Shown piece by piece: positions 23,160 to 30,982 of a stretch of DNA of 64,000 nt. Position 1 is the stretch's first letter, and each line of letters opens with the position of its first letter. This DNA comes from an uncultured Elusimicrobiales bacterium (GTDB lineage: Bacteria > Elusimicrobiota > Elusimicrobia > Elusimicrobiales > Elusimicrobiaceae): positions 1-64,000 of the forward strand of contig CAKUMH010000007.1 in the NCBI GenBank assembly GCA_934667625.1, written 5' to 3'. The position numbers were made by a program, and so were the translations under genes. Below the pieces are notes generated by a model. The model did not search any database. It was not told where the DNA came from and worked only from the letters and a program-made list of their open reading frames with translations.

Positions 23160-23699
23160 TTAATTTTTGGGCACAAACGTCATAGACATACGGTTGCCCA
23201 ACTGCTGCAGGCCGCCGTCCACATTGGCCAGTTCCGCCAAGCGTTTGGCTGTATCGTTTAAAATTTGGATGCCGATATCTTTGTGCTGGTTTTCACGGCC
23301 GTGAAACACCACCACGAAACGCACCATGTCTTTTTTGCGCAAAAATTCTTCAATTTGGCGCACTTTCACGTCCAAATCGTGCGGAGCAATGCGCGATTTA
23401 ATGCGCAGCTCTTTCAGCGTTACTTTGGCTTGTTTCTTTTTGGCTTCGGACGCTTTCTTTTCCTGTTCGTACACATACTTGTTATAATCCAGTATTTTGC
23501 ACACAGGCGGCTGGGCGTTGGGGGAAATTTCCACCAAATCTAGCCCTTGCTCTTTAGCCAGGGCGATGGCGTGTGCCACCGGCTTAATTCCGATCATTGT
23601 TCCGTCGGAATCAATCACGCGCACTTCGGGCACGCGAATGTTTTGGTTTCTGCGATAGAGGTCTTTTTTGTACTCTCTTCTGTTATCGTATCTGGCCAT
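23160..23699 (-). CDS. infC: translation initiation factor IF-3
   Basis: 179 residues. The N-domain starts at ~18 (NQNIRVPEVRVIDSDGTMIG); a helical Lys-rich linker (~75-95) joins it to the C-domain (LKELRIKSRIAPHDLDVKVR, VRFVVVFHGRENQHKDIG). IF-3 binds the 30S subunit and checks initiator tRNA. The start codon is ATG rather than the AUU that mediates autoregulation in enterobacteria. A consensus promoter and a 5' hairpin lie directly upstream. Confidence 0.96.
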   Translation of the reverse strand: MARYDNRREYKKDLYRRNQNIRVPEVRVIDSDGTMIGIKPVAHAIALAKEQGLDLVEISPNAQPPVCKILDYNKYVYEQEKKASEAKKKQAKVTLKELRIKSRIAPHDLDVKVRQIEEFLRKKDMVRFVVVFHGRENQHKDIGIQILNDTAKRLAELANVDGGLQQLGNRMSMTFVPKN

Positions 23700-23718
23700 T
23701 TAAGTATTCTTTCAAAAA

Positions 23719-23744
23719 AATAGTCCCCCTATAGGGACCTTTTT
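23719..23744 (-). promoter_or_regulatory. 5'-terminal hairpin with U-run in the infC leader
   Basis: Minus strand: GTCCC and GGGAC arms around a short loop, followed by ATTTTTTT, all between the predicted transcription start (~23738) and the infC ATG. There is no room for another promoter after it, so RNA reaching infC must pass through it. It may be an attenuator or 5' stabilising hairpin; the stem is short. Confidence 0.4.
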
Positions 23745-23774
23745 ATTATACAAACTTCCTATACAGCGTGTCAA
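23745..23774 (-). promoter_or_regulatory. consensus promoter of infC-rpmI-rplT
   Basis: Minus strand TTGACA (plus 23769-23774), 18-bp spacer, TATAAT (plus 23745-23750). Predicted start near 23738, about 40 nt before infC. Confidence 0.85.
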
Positions 23775-23800
23775 TTTCCGGGCTGGTAATTTCCGGCACG

Positions 23801-23822
23801 CCCCCGCCTTTGCATGCGGGGG
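23801..23822 (-). repeat. GC hairpin downstream of TPR paralogue, copy 1
   Basis: CCCCCGC (23801-23807) pairs with GCGGGGG (23816-23822), about 36 nt after the stop at 23858. A near-identical hairpin follows the neighbouring paralogue (24727-24749). There is no U-run, so termination activity is doubtful; the copy seems to have been duplicated with the gene. Confidence 0.6.
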
Positions 23823-23857
23823 TTGCCGTAAAACGTATTTTTACCTGCTTGGAGGCG

Positions 23858-24568
23858 TTATGCAAACAATTTTTGGAGTTCTCTGCGCACCGCTTCGTGC
23901 TCTTTTTCAAGCACAAACTGGTAATTTTGAGAGTAGCTCTTCCCGTTTTTCCGGCACCGTTCCGCCTTCTCTTTCTTGTTAAGGGCTTCATACATTTCGG
24001 CCATAAAGTCCCACGGGGCGGCCGCCGGATGCAGTTCCCCAACCTTTTCAAAATCGGGCAAGGCCTCCCGGATTGCGCCTTCCTGCTTTAACAGCGTTTC
24101 TCTATACGCTTCCTTCAAGGAAAGACATTCCCACACATTCAACCGGTGAGACCTAATTAAAATGGCCGCCCGCACGTAATACATGTGCCAGTTGGCGGGC
24201 TCTTTGTTAAGAACAGCCGTAGCGTATTTTTTAACATTGGCGGCTTCTTTGGGCGAATAGAAAAGCGCTCCCGTAGGCAAGACGGTGCCGATGGCGGCAT
24301 AGATAATTGCCGCGTTGTAATAGGTAGTGGTATCGGGATTTTCTTTTATCTTTTTTTGAATCAATGTTGCAAGCGAATTCTTGGACTTTTGCCCCAGATA
24401 CTGCTCGTTGACGGAAAAAGGCACTCTTTTATTTTGAAGAATCTTATCTTTGATGTTTTGAAAACTGTATGCGCGGCGCACCACGTTTTGCGCTTTTGCA
24501 CCCGGGGCAAAAAGCCCGACCATTAAAGCAAGAACCAACATCACACCTGCCGCTTTTTTAATTTGCAT
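23858..24568 (-). CDS. exported TPR-like protein, paralogue 1
   Basis: 236 residues with a signal peptide (MQIKKAAGVMLVLALMVGLF, cleavage near AKA at ~26). The mature part is helical, with TPR-like pairs: YYNAAIIYAAIGTVLPTGALF (~82-102), LNKEPANWHMYYVRAAILI (~117-135), and LPDFEKVGELHPAAAPWDFM then AEMYEALNKKEKAERCRKNG (~170-209). It is a paralogue of the next gene (24768-25529), sharing signal peptide, order of repeats, upstream repeats and a downstream hairpin. Function unknown; probably a periplasmic scaffold or binding protein. SD AGGAG lies upstream. Confidence 0.7.
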   Translation of the reverse strand: MQIKKAAGVMLVLALMVGLFAPGAKAQNVVRRAYSFQNIKDKILQNKRVPFSVNEQYLGQKSKNSLATLIQKKIKENPDTTTYYNAAIIYAAIGTVLPTGALFYSPKEAANVKKYATAVLNKEPANWHMYYVRAAILIRSHRLNVWECLSLKEAYRETLLKQEGAIREALPDFEKVGELHPAAAPWDFMAEMYEALNKKEKAERCRKNGKSYSQNYQFVLEKEHEAVRRELQKLFA

Positions 24569-24617
24569 ATTTTCTCCTCATTGGGCTTGCGCCTACCTAT
24601 TATCGTATATAATTTTG

Positions 24618-24668
24618 CACAAAAAAACATGGGTCTAAAGGCCTAGCATCCGCTGGGAAAAAGGCCCA
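24618..24668 (-). promoter_or_regulatory. upstream repeats of TPR paralogue 1
   Basis: Contains GGGTC (24631-24635), AGGCCTAG (24639-24646) and AAGGCCCA (24661-24668), aligning with the GGGCC, GTCCTAT and GGACCTAT repeats of paralogue 2, plus the shared block TTTTGCACAAA. The repeats here are more diverged than in the other two copies. Confidence 0.4.
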
Positions 24669-24726
24669 CTTTTGCCGTTACGCTTATAACGCACGCACCC
24701 TTGCCTTCGGGCCTTTTACGCAACAA

Positions 24727-24749
24727 CCCCCGCCTTTGTTAAGCGGGGG
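24727..24749 (-). repeat. GC hairpin downstream of TPR paralogue, copy 2
   Basis: CCCCCGC (24727-24733) pairs with GCGGGGG (24743-24749), about 20 nt after the stop at 24768. It matches the hairpin at 23801-23822 in stem and flanks (GTAAAAC...TTTACCTGC on one side). Confidence 0.6.
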
Positions 24750-24767
24750 CTGCTGTAAAACTGGTAT

Positions 24768-25529
24768 TTACCTGCCTTTATGCGTGTGCCTGCCTTGATG
24801 CGTGTTAGTAAACTTTTTGATCTGCTTGGTAAACCAATTTTTGAGCTCCTGTTGCTTTTTGATTACCCGCGCGTTCTGGATTTCTTTATCCATTTTGCGG
24901 CAGTATTGGGCTTTTTCTTTGTTTCCGAACCCTTCATACAAGTCCGCCATATCCAGCCACGGGGCGGCATCTGGCCGCAACTTAGAAACCTTTTCAAAAT
25001 CCTTCAAAGCAGCTCTGGCCTCATTGGTGTGTTTCTTAACAAAAGTTTTGAGCGGTGTTATACGAAACGGCACTTCATAAAAGCCCGCAACACGCAACGT
25101 TACCAGCCCGCGCAAATAATAGATGCCGAATGCGTTTGGATTAATGCTCAAAACTTTAGCGGCGTACTTTTTTACGTTAGCGAGCGCATTGGCCGGATGG
25201 TGGTAAAGCGCCTCTATATCCGTAAATTCGCTCGGCATGGCATAGACGACCACCGCATTGTAATAAGCGTTGTAGTTCTGATACTTAGCAATCATTTCCT
25301 GCGTCAACTGTTTAATTGCTTTTTCGCTTAAAGCAATATCCCACTCCGCGCCCAGGCGATAATCTAACAGCCCGTTCGTATATACTGTTTTCGCGACGGC
25401 ACGATCGTCAGAATGAATACCCCTTTTTGCCAATTCTTTTTGGATACTGTTCGCCTTGGCCACCGGGGCAAAAAAACCGGCCACGAAGGCAAGGGCCAAC
25501 GTCAAAACTGCCACTTTTTTAATTTGCAT
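24768..25529 (-). CDS. exported TPR-like protein, paralogue 2
   Basis: 253 residues; signal peptide MQIKKVAVLTLALAFVAGFF with cleavage near AKA (~26). TPR-like helices at ~95-115 (YYNAVVVYAMPSEFTDIEAL), ~130-150 (LSINPNAFGIYYLRGLVTL) and ~190-220 (KLRPDAAPWLDMADLYEGFG). Shares the closing pattern DFEKV..L.P.AAPW..MA..YE with paralogue 1. The Lys/His-rich tail is specific to this copy. It lies directly upstream of paralogue 1 on the same strand, so a tandem duplication is likely. Function unknown. SD AGGAG lies upstream. Confidence 0.7.
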   Translation of the reverse strand: MQIKKVAVLTLALAFVAGFFAPVAKANSIQKELAKRGIHSDDRAVAKTVYTNGLLDYRLGAEWDIALSEKAIKQLTQEMIAKYQNYNAYYNAVVVYAMPSEFTDIEALYHHPANALANVKKYAAKVLSINPNAFGIYYLRGLVTLRVAGFYEVPFRITPLKTFVKKHTNEARAALKDFEKVSKLRPDAAPWLDMADLYEGFGNKEKAQYCRKMDKEIQNARVIKKQQELKNWFTKQIKKFTNTHQGRHTHKGR

Positions 25530-25559
25530 ATTTTCTCCTTATTGGGTTTTGTCTATATA

Positions 25560-25630
25560 CTTATAGTAGCTAATTTTGCACAAAGATACATGGGCCAAAA
25601 GTCCTATATCACACTGGGAAAAGGACCTAT
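25560..25630 (-). promoter_or_regulatory. promoter with direct repeats, TPR paralogue 2
   Basis: On the minus strand a -10-like TATAAG (plus 25560-25565) is preceded by TTTTGTGCAAAATTA-type sequence, GGCCC (plus 25592-25596), ATAGGACT (25600-25607) and ATAGGTCC (25623-25630). The last two are 23 bp apart, about two helical turns. The arrangement matches the region upstream of the ankyrin-like gene at 865-945. Confidence 0.5.
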
Positions 25631-25734
25631 ATTCCTTTTGTGGGCTATATCCTTTTACGCGCCTGCAAGGGCACCCTAAATTTGCTAAAATGAAGATAAC
25701 TTTTATTATTCGTTTTATTTTTTAAGGTGGAATC

Positions 25735-26145
25735 ATGAGCAACAGAAGAATGGCCCGGGAGTGCGCCCTCCAAGCACTTTACTACGCAGACAGTATCAAA
25801 GCGTCCGACGAGAACGCCCTCTTGCGTTATGCGCAGGAATTTAAAGGAGAGCTGGCGGAATGCTATCCCTTCTGTGAAGGGTTAGTAAAAGGCACCGTGG
25901 AACACTTAGCCGAAATTGACAAGCTGGTTTCCACCTATGCCAAAAACTGGACCATTTCCCGTATGTCTGCGGTGGACCGCTCCATTTTGCGCATGGCCAC
26001 ATACGAGCTGGTTTTCAGCCCGGACCATACGCCCGTTCCGGCCGTGATTGACGAAGCCATTGAACTGGCCAAAAAGTATTCCACCGAAAACTCCAGCAAA
26101 TTTATTAACGGCCTGTTGGACCAACTTAAAAAAGAACGAAACTAA
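25735..26145 (+). CDS. nusB: transcription antitermination factor NusB
   Basis: 136 residues. The all-helical NusB fold is recognisable from RRMARECALQALYYAD (~4-19), VSTYAKNWTISRMSAVDRSI LRMATYEL split over ~60-88, and VIDEAIELAKKYSTENSSKFINGLLD (~103-128). NusB joins NusE(S10) at boxA RNA in rRNA antitermination. SD AAGGTGG precedes the ATG. ligA follows after 6 nt. Confidence 0.94.
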   Translation: MSNRRMARECALQALYYADSIKASDENALLRYAQEFKGELAECYPFCEGLVKGTVEHLAEIDKLVSTYAKNWTISRMSAVDRSILRMATYELVFSPDHTPVPAVIDEAIELAKKYSTENSSKFINGLLDQLKKERN

Positions 26146-26151
26146 AAAGTT

Positions 26152-28131
26152 ATGTCTCCCAAAGAAGAAATTGAACGGCTTAGACAGCTGATCAATTATC
26201 ACAACGACCTCTATTATAATTTGGACAACCCCGTCTTGTCCGACACGCAGTACGACGAGCTTTACAAACAGCTCAAAGATTTAGAGGACAAATACCCACA
26301 GTACCGCACCGCCGCTTCCCCCACACAGCATGTGGGCGGGCATGCCAGCAGTTCCTTTGCCCCGGTTACGCACGCCACGCCCATGATGTCGTTGGACAAC
26401 TCCTATTCGCCCGACGAAATCCGCGAATGGTATGCGCGTACGGAAAAAGTATTGGGAAACAACCTTTTTGAAATGGTGGTGGAAGCCAAGATTGACGGCG
26501 TTTCCTGTTCGCTTACATACAAGGACGGAATCCTTATCACGGCAGCCAGCCGCGGGGATGGCAAAGTGGGCGAAGACATCACCGCCAACATTCGCACCGT
26601 TAAAAATATTCCGCAACAGCTTCCCCACGCGCCCGCAGGGCTCCTAGAAGTGCGCGGGGAAGTATATTTAGATAAAAAAGATTTAGCCGCCCTCAACGAA
26701 CGCCAACAGCTCAAAGGGGACAACATTTTTGCCAACACCCGCAACGCGGCCGCCGGTTCCCTGCGGCAAAAAGACCCGGCCATGACGGCCACGCGCCCCC
26801 TTAAATTTTTTGCACATTCGTTTGGCGCGGGCGAAATCGGCGCGGACAGTTTCAGCGACTTTATTGCCAAATGCAAAAGCTGGGGCTTTACCGTCTGCCC
26901 GGTGCGCACGCAGACGACGCAAATCGCGGACGTAATCCGCTTTTATAACCAATTTGAATCCTCCCGCCACCAGCTTCCCTTTGACGTGGACGGCCTGGTG
27001 GTAAAGGTAAACCGTTTTGAGGACCAGCGGGTCCTGGGCGTAACAGCCAAAAGCCCGCGGTGGGCCATCGCCTTTAAATATCCCGCGCCGCAAGCCACCA
27101 CCACGGTTAAAAACATTGTCTTTTCGGTGGGCCGCAGCGGCATTATCACCCCGGTGGCCGAGTTTGAACCCGTCCCCTGCGCCGGAGTGATTATTTCCAA
27201 CGCCACCTTGCATAATTTTGATGAAATCAAACGCCTGGACGTGCGCGTGGGCGATACCGTGATTATTGAACGGGCGGGAGAAGTAATCCCGAAAGTAATT
27301 AAGGTGGCCGAACACAAAGGGGAAAACGAAGTGCTGCCGCCTGCCGTCTGCCCCGCGTGCGGAGAGCCCGTCTTCCGTGAACCGGATGAAGTGGGGTATT
27401 ACTGCGTCAACCCTTCCTGCCCGGCGCAACTGCGGGCGCGGCTGTTACACTTTGCTTCGCGCGGTGCCATGGATATTGACGGCTTTGGCGATGTAGTGGT
27501 AGACAAGCTTCTGCGCCGCAAGTTCATTGCCAATTTTTCGGATATTTACAACCTGTCCTTTCTACACCTGTTAAGCTTGGATAATTTTAAAGACAAAAAA
27601 GCACAGAATCTCTTAGACGCCATTGAAGCCAGTAAACAGCGGCCGCTTTCGCGGTTGCTGTTTGCACTGGGGATTGCCTTTATCGGCGCTAAAACGGCCG
27701 AAGTTTTGGCTGAGCGGTTTGGCTCTTTGGACGCTTTAAAAAGCGCTTCGTTGGAAGAATTGCAAAGCGTGCCGGACGTGGGAGAAGCGGTTTCGCAAAG
27801 TGTGTACGACTTTTTCCACAGCCCGGGGGCCCTGGAACAAATTGAAAAACTGCGCGCGGCAGGACTCAACTTTACACAGCCCCACAAAGAGCGCGCCGGC
27901 AACGTGCTGGAAGGCAAAACGCTGGTGTTTACGGGCGAATTAAAAACGCTTACCCGCACCGAGGCCGAACGATTGGCCAAGGAGTGCGGCGGGAAGGCCA
28001 GCGGAAATGTGTCTAAAAAGACTTCTTTTGTGGTGGCGGGCGAAGCAGCCGGCACCAAACTAAAAAAAGCACAGGAATTGAACATTCCCGTGCTGAGCGA
28101 AGAAGAATTTTTAAAACTGATTGGAAAATAG
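26152..28131 (+). CDS. ligA: NAD-dependent DNA ligase
   Basis: 659 residues. The NAD-binding Ia region (IERLRQLINYHNDLYYNLDN) is followed by the adenylation domain with the active-site Lys in VEAKIDGVSCSL (~113) and GDGKVGEDITANIRT. The OB fold, a zinc finger (CPACGEP, then YYCVNPSCPAQL at ~398-425), helix-hairpin-helix region (~440-570) and a C-terminal BRCT domain (~580-659, LVFTGELKTLTRTEAE) complete the protein. It seals nicks in replication and repair. It ends 4 nt before the stop of a convergent pilin gene. Confidence 0.97.
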   Translation: MSPKEEIERLRQLINYHNDLYYNLDNPVLSDTQYDELYKQLKDLEDKYPQYRTAASPTQHVGGHASSSFAPVTHATPMMSLDNSYSPDEIREWYARTEKVLGNNLFEMVVEAKIDGVSCSLTYKDGILITAASRGDGKVGEDITANIRTVKNIPQQLPHAPAGLLEVRGEVYLDKKDLAALNERQQLKGDNIFANTRNAAAGSLRQKDPAMTATRPLKFFAHSFGAGEIGADSFSDFIAKCKSWGFTVCPVRTQTTQIADVIRFYNQFESSRHQLPFDVDGLVVKVNRFEDQRVLGVTAKSPRWAIAFKYPAPQATTTVKNIVFSVGRSGIITPVAEFEPVPCAGVIISNATLHNFDEIKRLDVRVGDTVIIERAGEVIPKVIKVAEHKGENEVLPPAVCPACGEPVFREPDEVGYYCVNPSCPAQLRARLLHFASRGAMDIDGFGDVVVDKLLRRKFIANFSDIYNLSFLHLLSLDNFKDKKAQNLLDAIEASKQRPLSRLLFALGIAFIGAKTAEVLAERFGSLDALKSASLEELQSVPDVGEAVSQSVYDFFHSPGALEQIEKLRAAGLNFTQPHKERAGNVLEGKTLVFTGELKTLTRTEAERLAKECGGKASGNVSKKTSFVVAGEAAGTKLKKAQELNIPVLSEEEFLKLIGK

Positions 28132-28135
28132 TTAA

Positions 28136-28639
28136 TCAAATTTCCGTAAACCCATACGCCTCAAGACCTTTACAAAAAGATGAGTCTGCTACAAGGTTCA
28201 GGCAGCGGTACTTAACTCCTTCGTTTGGTTCCCACACAACCTGCAGGAAATATGTCAACGCTTCCGGGTCCTTGGTCTTGGCCTCCTCCGCGCTAAAAGC
28301 TACAACGCTATAGTATGGATCATAAGACCCCAAACCATAAACAAAATTTTTCGTTTCATAGTGCTGGCCTTCCTGATCTGGATCTACCCCACCGGAACCT
28401 TTATAGGGATATCCTTCAAAATACTCGCAATCATCTTGGGGCGTATCATTCAAGGCACATAGTTGGATGTTATCTCCCACCTTTTTAAACACGCTCACCA
28501 CCTCGGCAATGCGCGCTTTTTCTACCGCTTTTTGGTACTGGGGCACAGCAATCGCCGCAAGAATCCCAATAATAAGCACAACCACCAACAATTCAATTAG
28601 CGTAAAACCGCCTAAACGACTCATAGTAACATTTTTCAT
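28136..28639 (-). CDS. type IV pilin-like / pseudopilin protein
   Basis: 167 residues from ATG 28639 (SD AAGGAAGG). A short leader ending RLGG precedes FTLIELLVVVLIIGILAAIA with Glu at mature position 5, the prepilin peptidase signature. The N-terminal helix continues QYQKAVEKARIAEVVSVFKKV. The globular part is acidic and differs entirely from the pilin at 10601-11122, with Cys near 76, 83, 148 and 157. Leader and 5' UTR are almost identical to that gene, so the start of the gene is conserved and the rest has diverged. No pilus assembly gene is nearby. Confidence 0.9.
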   Translation of the reverse strand: MKNVTMSRLGGFTLIELLVVVLIIGILAAIAVPQYQKAVEKARIAEVVSVFKKVGDNIQLCALNDTPQDDCEYFEGYPYKGSGGVDPDQEGQHYETKNFVYGLGSYDPYYSVVAFSAEEAKTKDPEALTYFLQVVWEPNEGVKYRCLNLVADSSFCKGLEAYGFTEI

Positions 28640-28655
28640 AACGGCCTTCCTTTTT

Positions 28656-28685
28656 GCTAAATTTTGCTCATAAGCAAAATTTAGC
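28656..28685 (-). promoter_or_regulatory. conserved pilin-leader hairpin, copy 2
   Basis: Minus strand GCTAAATTTTGC and GCAAAATTTAGC form a 12-bp stem around loop TTATGA, five bases before the SD. Compared with copy 1 (11139-11168) the loop-closing pair is C-G instead of A-T, a compensatory change that keeps the stem. Upstream GGGGTTGTATTCG and a T-tract are also shared. Confidence 0.65.
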
Positions 28686-28787
28686 AAAAAAAAAACGAAT
28701 ACAACCCCTCTATGTTTTGCCAGCCAAAAAATGGCCAAAAAATAAAAGGGTTCCCTTTAAATAAATCCAAACACAGACTGTACGCAA

Positions 28788-28821
28788 AACCGGGGAGCAG
28801 AAAAATTTCTGCTCCCCGGTT
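28788..28821 (-). terminator. terminator of the M3 peptidase-coaW-TPR operon
   Basis: Arms of about 16 bp (AACCGGGGAGCAGAAA and TTTCTGCTCCCCGGTT) with a very short loop, 25 nt after the stop at 28846 on the minus strand. The stem is strong; the U-run after it is short (TTTTGCG). Confidence 0.75.
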
Positions 28822-28845
28822 GCAACCCAAACCTTTTCATTTCAA

Positions 28846-30189
28846 TCAATCATAAAACAATTCGCCATCGTCCAAGCAGGCGGTATACCCGTAATTGAGC
28901 CGCATGCTCAGCCACGAGTTTTTGGGCACTTTAATGCGTCTGTCTTTCTTGGATTCCGCCAAGCGCAAATAATAAAACGGCACTCCTTTTTTGGGGTCGC
29001 GCGTTTTGCGGGCAATAATAAAATAACGGTTGGTTTTATCCGTCACCGGCAAAAGGTAAAGCCCCATGTGGCGGCGCAAGGTTTCCTCGGAACATTTGGT
29101 TTTATTTTCAATCATCTTAAGCTCTGAGTAAGAAATTTCCACATACCCGGCATCTTTTAATTCCTGTTCGCGTTTTTTGATTTGTGCCAGCTGCTCCGCG
29201 GACGGTGGTACGGCTTCATTGGGCAGCAAAAAGGCCTTGCGGTTTTTTAGCGCTTCCGTATACGCATAAAAACCGCTGGGCGTAAGCGTGCTCTTCTCCG
29301 TAAAAATCTTTTCGCCCTTCATATCGCGCAGTTCAAAAACAGAGGTCACGGGCACGCCCGCCTTTTGGAACACAGCAATGGCATCCTGGCCAATGTGCTT
29401 TTCAAGCGCGTTGTAACCGTCCAGCGTCAGCATATCGCGTTCAAAGCTGGTGCCTTTGTTAAGCGTGGTAACATACCCTGCAGGGACCTTGGTAAATTTG
29501 TTTTTTAAATAATCCACGCCGCGCCGCTGCTCCGCCCGGTGAATGTCCGTAAACAATTTCCGTTTTTCATCCGTCAATTCTTTGGCATCCGGCTCCACCG
29601 CGTAGCGCTGTTTAAGCGCGGCTAAAATTTCCTCATCCGTCAGGTAGAACGGCTCCAAATTCACCAAGCGCCGCCGGGCAATTAAGTTAAGCGGCTCCAC
29701 CGCCAAGGCCGAACGGTAATACTCCGCCGCCCCTTTTTTATCGCCCTGGTACTCCACAATCACACCCTTTCCCACCAACGAATTTACGTTAGCAGCGTTG
29801 TATTCAAGCGATTTGGCGTAAAGCTTTAATGCCTCGGCATTTTGCTGGCGTTTGAGGGCAATATCCCCCAACATGGAATACGTATACGACCAATACGGCG
29901 AGTTACGCGGCATGCTCCGCAAGGCCGCATTAAAATACTTTTCTGCCCCGTTTAAATCGTCCTGCGTCAGCAGCACCCCGGCCAGCGAAAGCTGCGCGTC
30001 CACATTGTCCGCATCCAGCTTTAAACAACGGGTAAACACCGTTTTGGCCTGGGAATAATCCCGGGAGGAAAAGGCCTGCTTGCCTGTTTCCAAGCACTCG
30101 GACAACGTCTCCGCCGCGAACGACGGGCACACGAGCCCGCATACTCCTAAGGCAAAAACGGTGTTAGAAAAAAGTTTTAAATAATGCAT
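28846..30189 (-). CDS. exported TPR-repeat protein
   Basis: 447 residues. Signal peptide 1-26 (ends PSFAAE). Tetratricopeptide repeats are clear at ~30-180: AFSSRDYSQAKTVFTRCLKL, AGVLLTQDDLNGAEKYFNAA, LGDIALKRQQNAEALKLYAK, KGVIVEYQGDKKGAAEYYRS. The region 190-447 has no recognised domain. It starts inside the end of the squalene/phytoene synthase gene (26-nt overlap) and ends the operon. TPRs bind partner proteins; what this one does in the envelope is unknown. Confidence 0.8.
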   Translation of the reverse strand: MHYLKLFSNTVFALGVCGLVCPSFAAETLSECLETGKQAFSSRDYSQAKTVFTRCLKLDADNVDAQLSLAGVLLTQDDLNGAEKYFNAALRSMPRNSPYWSYTYSMLGDIALKRQQNAEALKLYAKSLEYNAANVNSLVGKGVIVEYQGDKKGAAEYYRSALAVEPLNLIARRRLVNLEPFYLTDEEILAALKQRYAVEPDAKELTDEKRKLFTDIHRAEQRRGVDYLKNKFTKVPAGYVTTLNKGTSFERDMLTLDGYNALEKHIGQDAIAVFQKAGVPVTSVFELRDMKGEKIFTEKSTLTPSGFYAYTEALKNRKAFLLPNEAVPPSAEQLAQIKKREQELKDAGYVEISYSELKMIENKTKCSEETLRRHMGLYLLPVTDKTNRYFIIARKTRDPKKGVPFYYLRLAESKKDRRIKVPKNSWLSMRLNYGYTACLDDGELFYD

Positions 30190-30982
30190 AAAAAACGCTC
30201 TGTAATTTTTCCCGTTTGCTTAACTTGACCGGGGACAAGAGGGGAAAACCCGCTCTCTCTATTTTAGCAAGATTTTTGAGATATACATACCCCATCACAC
30301 GGCACGGAAGCATTTTCCAGGGAGAAAAGCCCTTCATTAAGGCAAAGGCCTCCCGGTAATGCCGGGCTGCCATTTGCGCTACTTCCGCAAGCACTTTTTT
30401 AAGCGCAGTGGGGGGATTTGCGGCTAGCACATCCGCACGAGAAAGACCCTGCCGGGCGAGCAAAGATTCGGGCAAATACACGCGGCCCAGTTTTTTATCA
30501 TCGGCCACGTCGCGGACGATATTGGTCAGCTGCACCGCACAGCCCAGCTGCCACGACAGCGCATCCGCCTGTGCCCCTTTAACGCCTAAAATATCCAGCG
30601 TGGCGCGGCCCACAATCACCGCCACCCGCAGGAGATACTCCTCTAGGGCTTCCTCCGTGGCGTACCGCCGGCCGGATAAATCCGCCTGCATGCCTTCTAT
30701 AAGCAGTAAAAAACGGTCAGGCAGCATGCCAAAAACGCGCATGTCCTGCGCCAGTCGCTGGCCCAGCTCCGTTTCGGGGCTGCCTTCGTACAACCGGTGC
30801 ACTTCTTTTTGCCAAAAAACCAGCTCCTGCTGCGGATTTTGTACCGTCGGTTCGTCAGCGATATCATCCATTAAACGGCAAAATTCGTAATAGTCGGCCA
30901 ATGCTGCGCGGCGGCGTTTCCCCAAAAAGAAAAACGCCGGGCCAAAACTGGATTTTTTATACGAATTTTGATTTGCCGTCAT
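30164..30982 (-). CDS. squalene/phytoene synthase family protein
   Basis: 272 residues. The two Asp-rich prenyl-diphosphate-binding motifs are present: YYEFCRLMDDIADEP (~31-45) and QLTNIVRDVADDKKLGRVYL (~150-169), with LRVAVIVGRATLDILG between. The family condenses two isoprenyl diphosphates head-to-head to squalene, phytoene or hydroxysqualene precursors. No other carotenoid or hopanoid gene lies nearby, so the product is unknown. The start overlaps the coaW stop by 4 nt (ATGA) and the TPR gene begins within its end, so the four genes form one operon. Confidence 0.9.
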   Translation of the reverse strand: MTANQNSYKKSSFGPAFFFLGKRRRAALADYYEFCRLMDDIADEPTVQNPQQELVFWQKEVHRLYEGSPETELGQRLAQDMRVFGMLPDRFLLLIEGMQADLSGRRYATEEALEEYLLRVAVIVGRATLDILGVKGAQADALSWQLGCAVQLTNIVRDVADDKKLGRVYLPESLLARQGLSRADVLAANPPTALKKVLAEVAQMAARHYREAFALMKGFSPWKMLPCRVMGYVYLKNLAKIERAGFPLLSPVKLSKREKLQSVFYALFKTFF

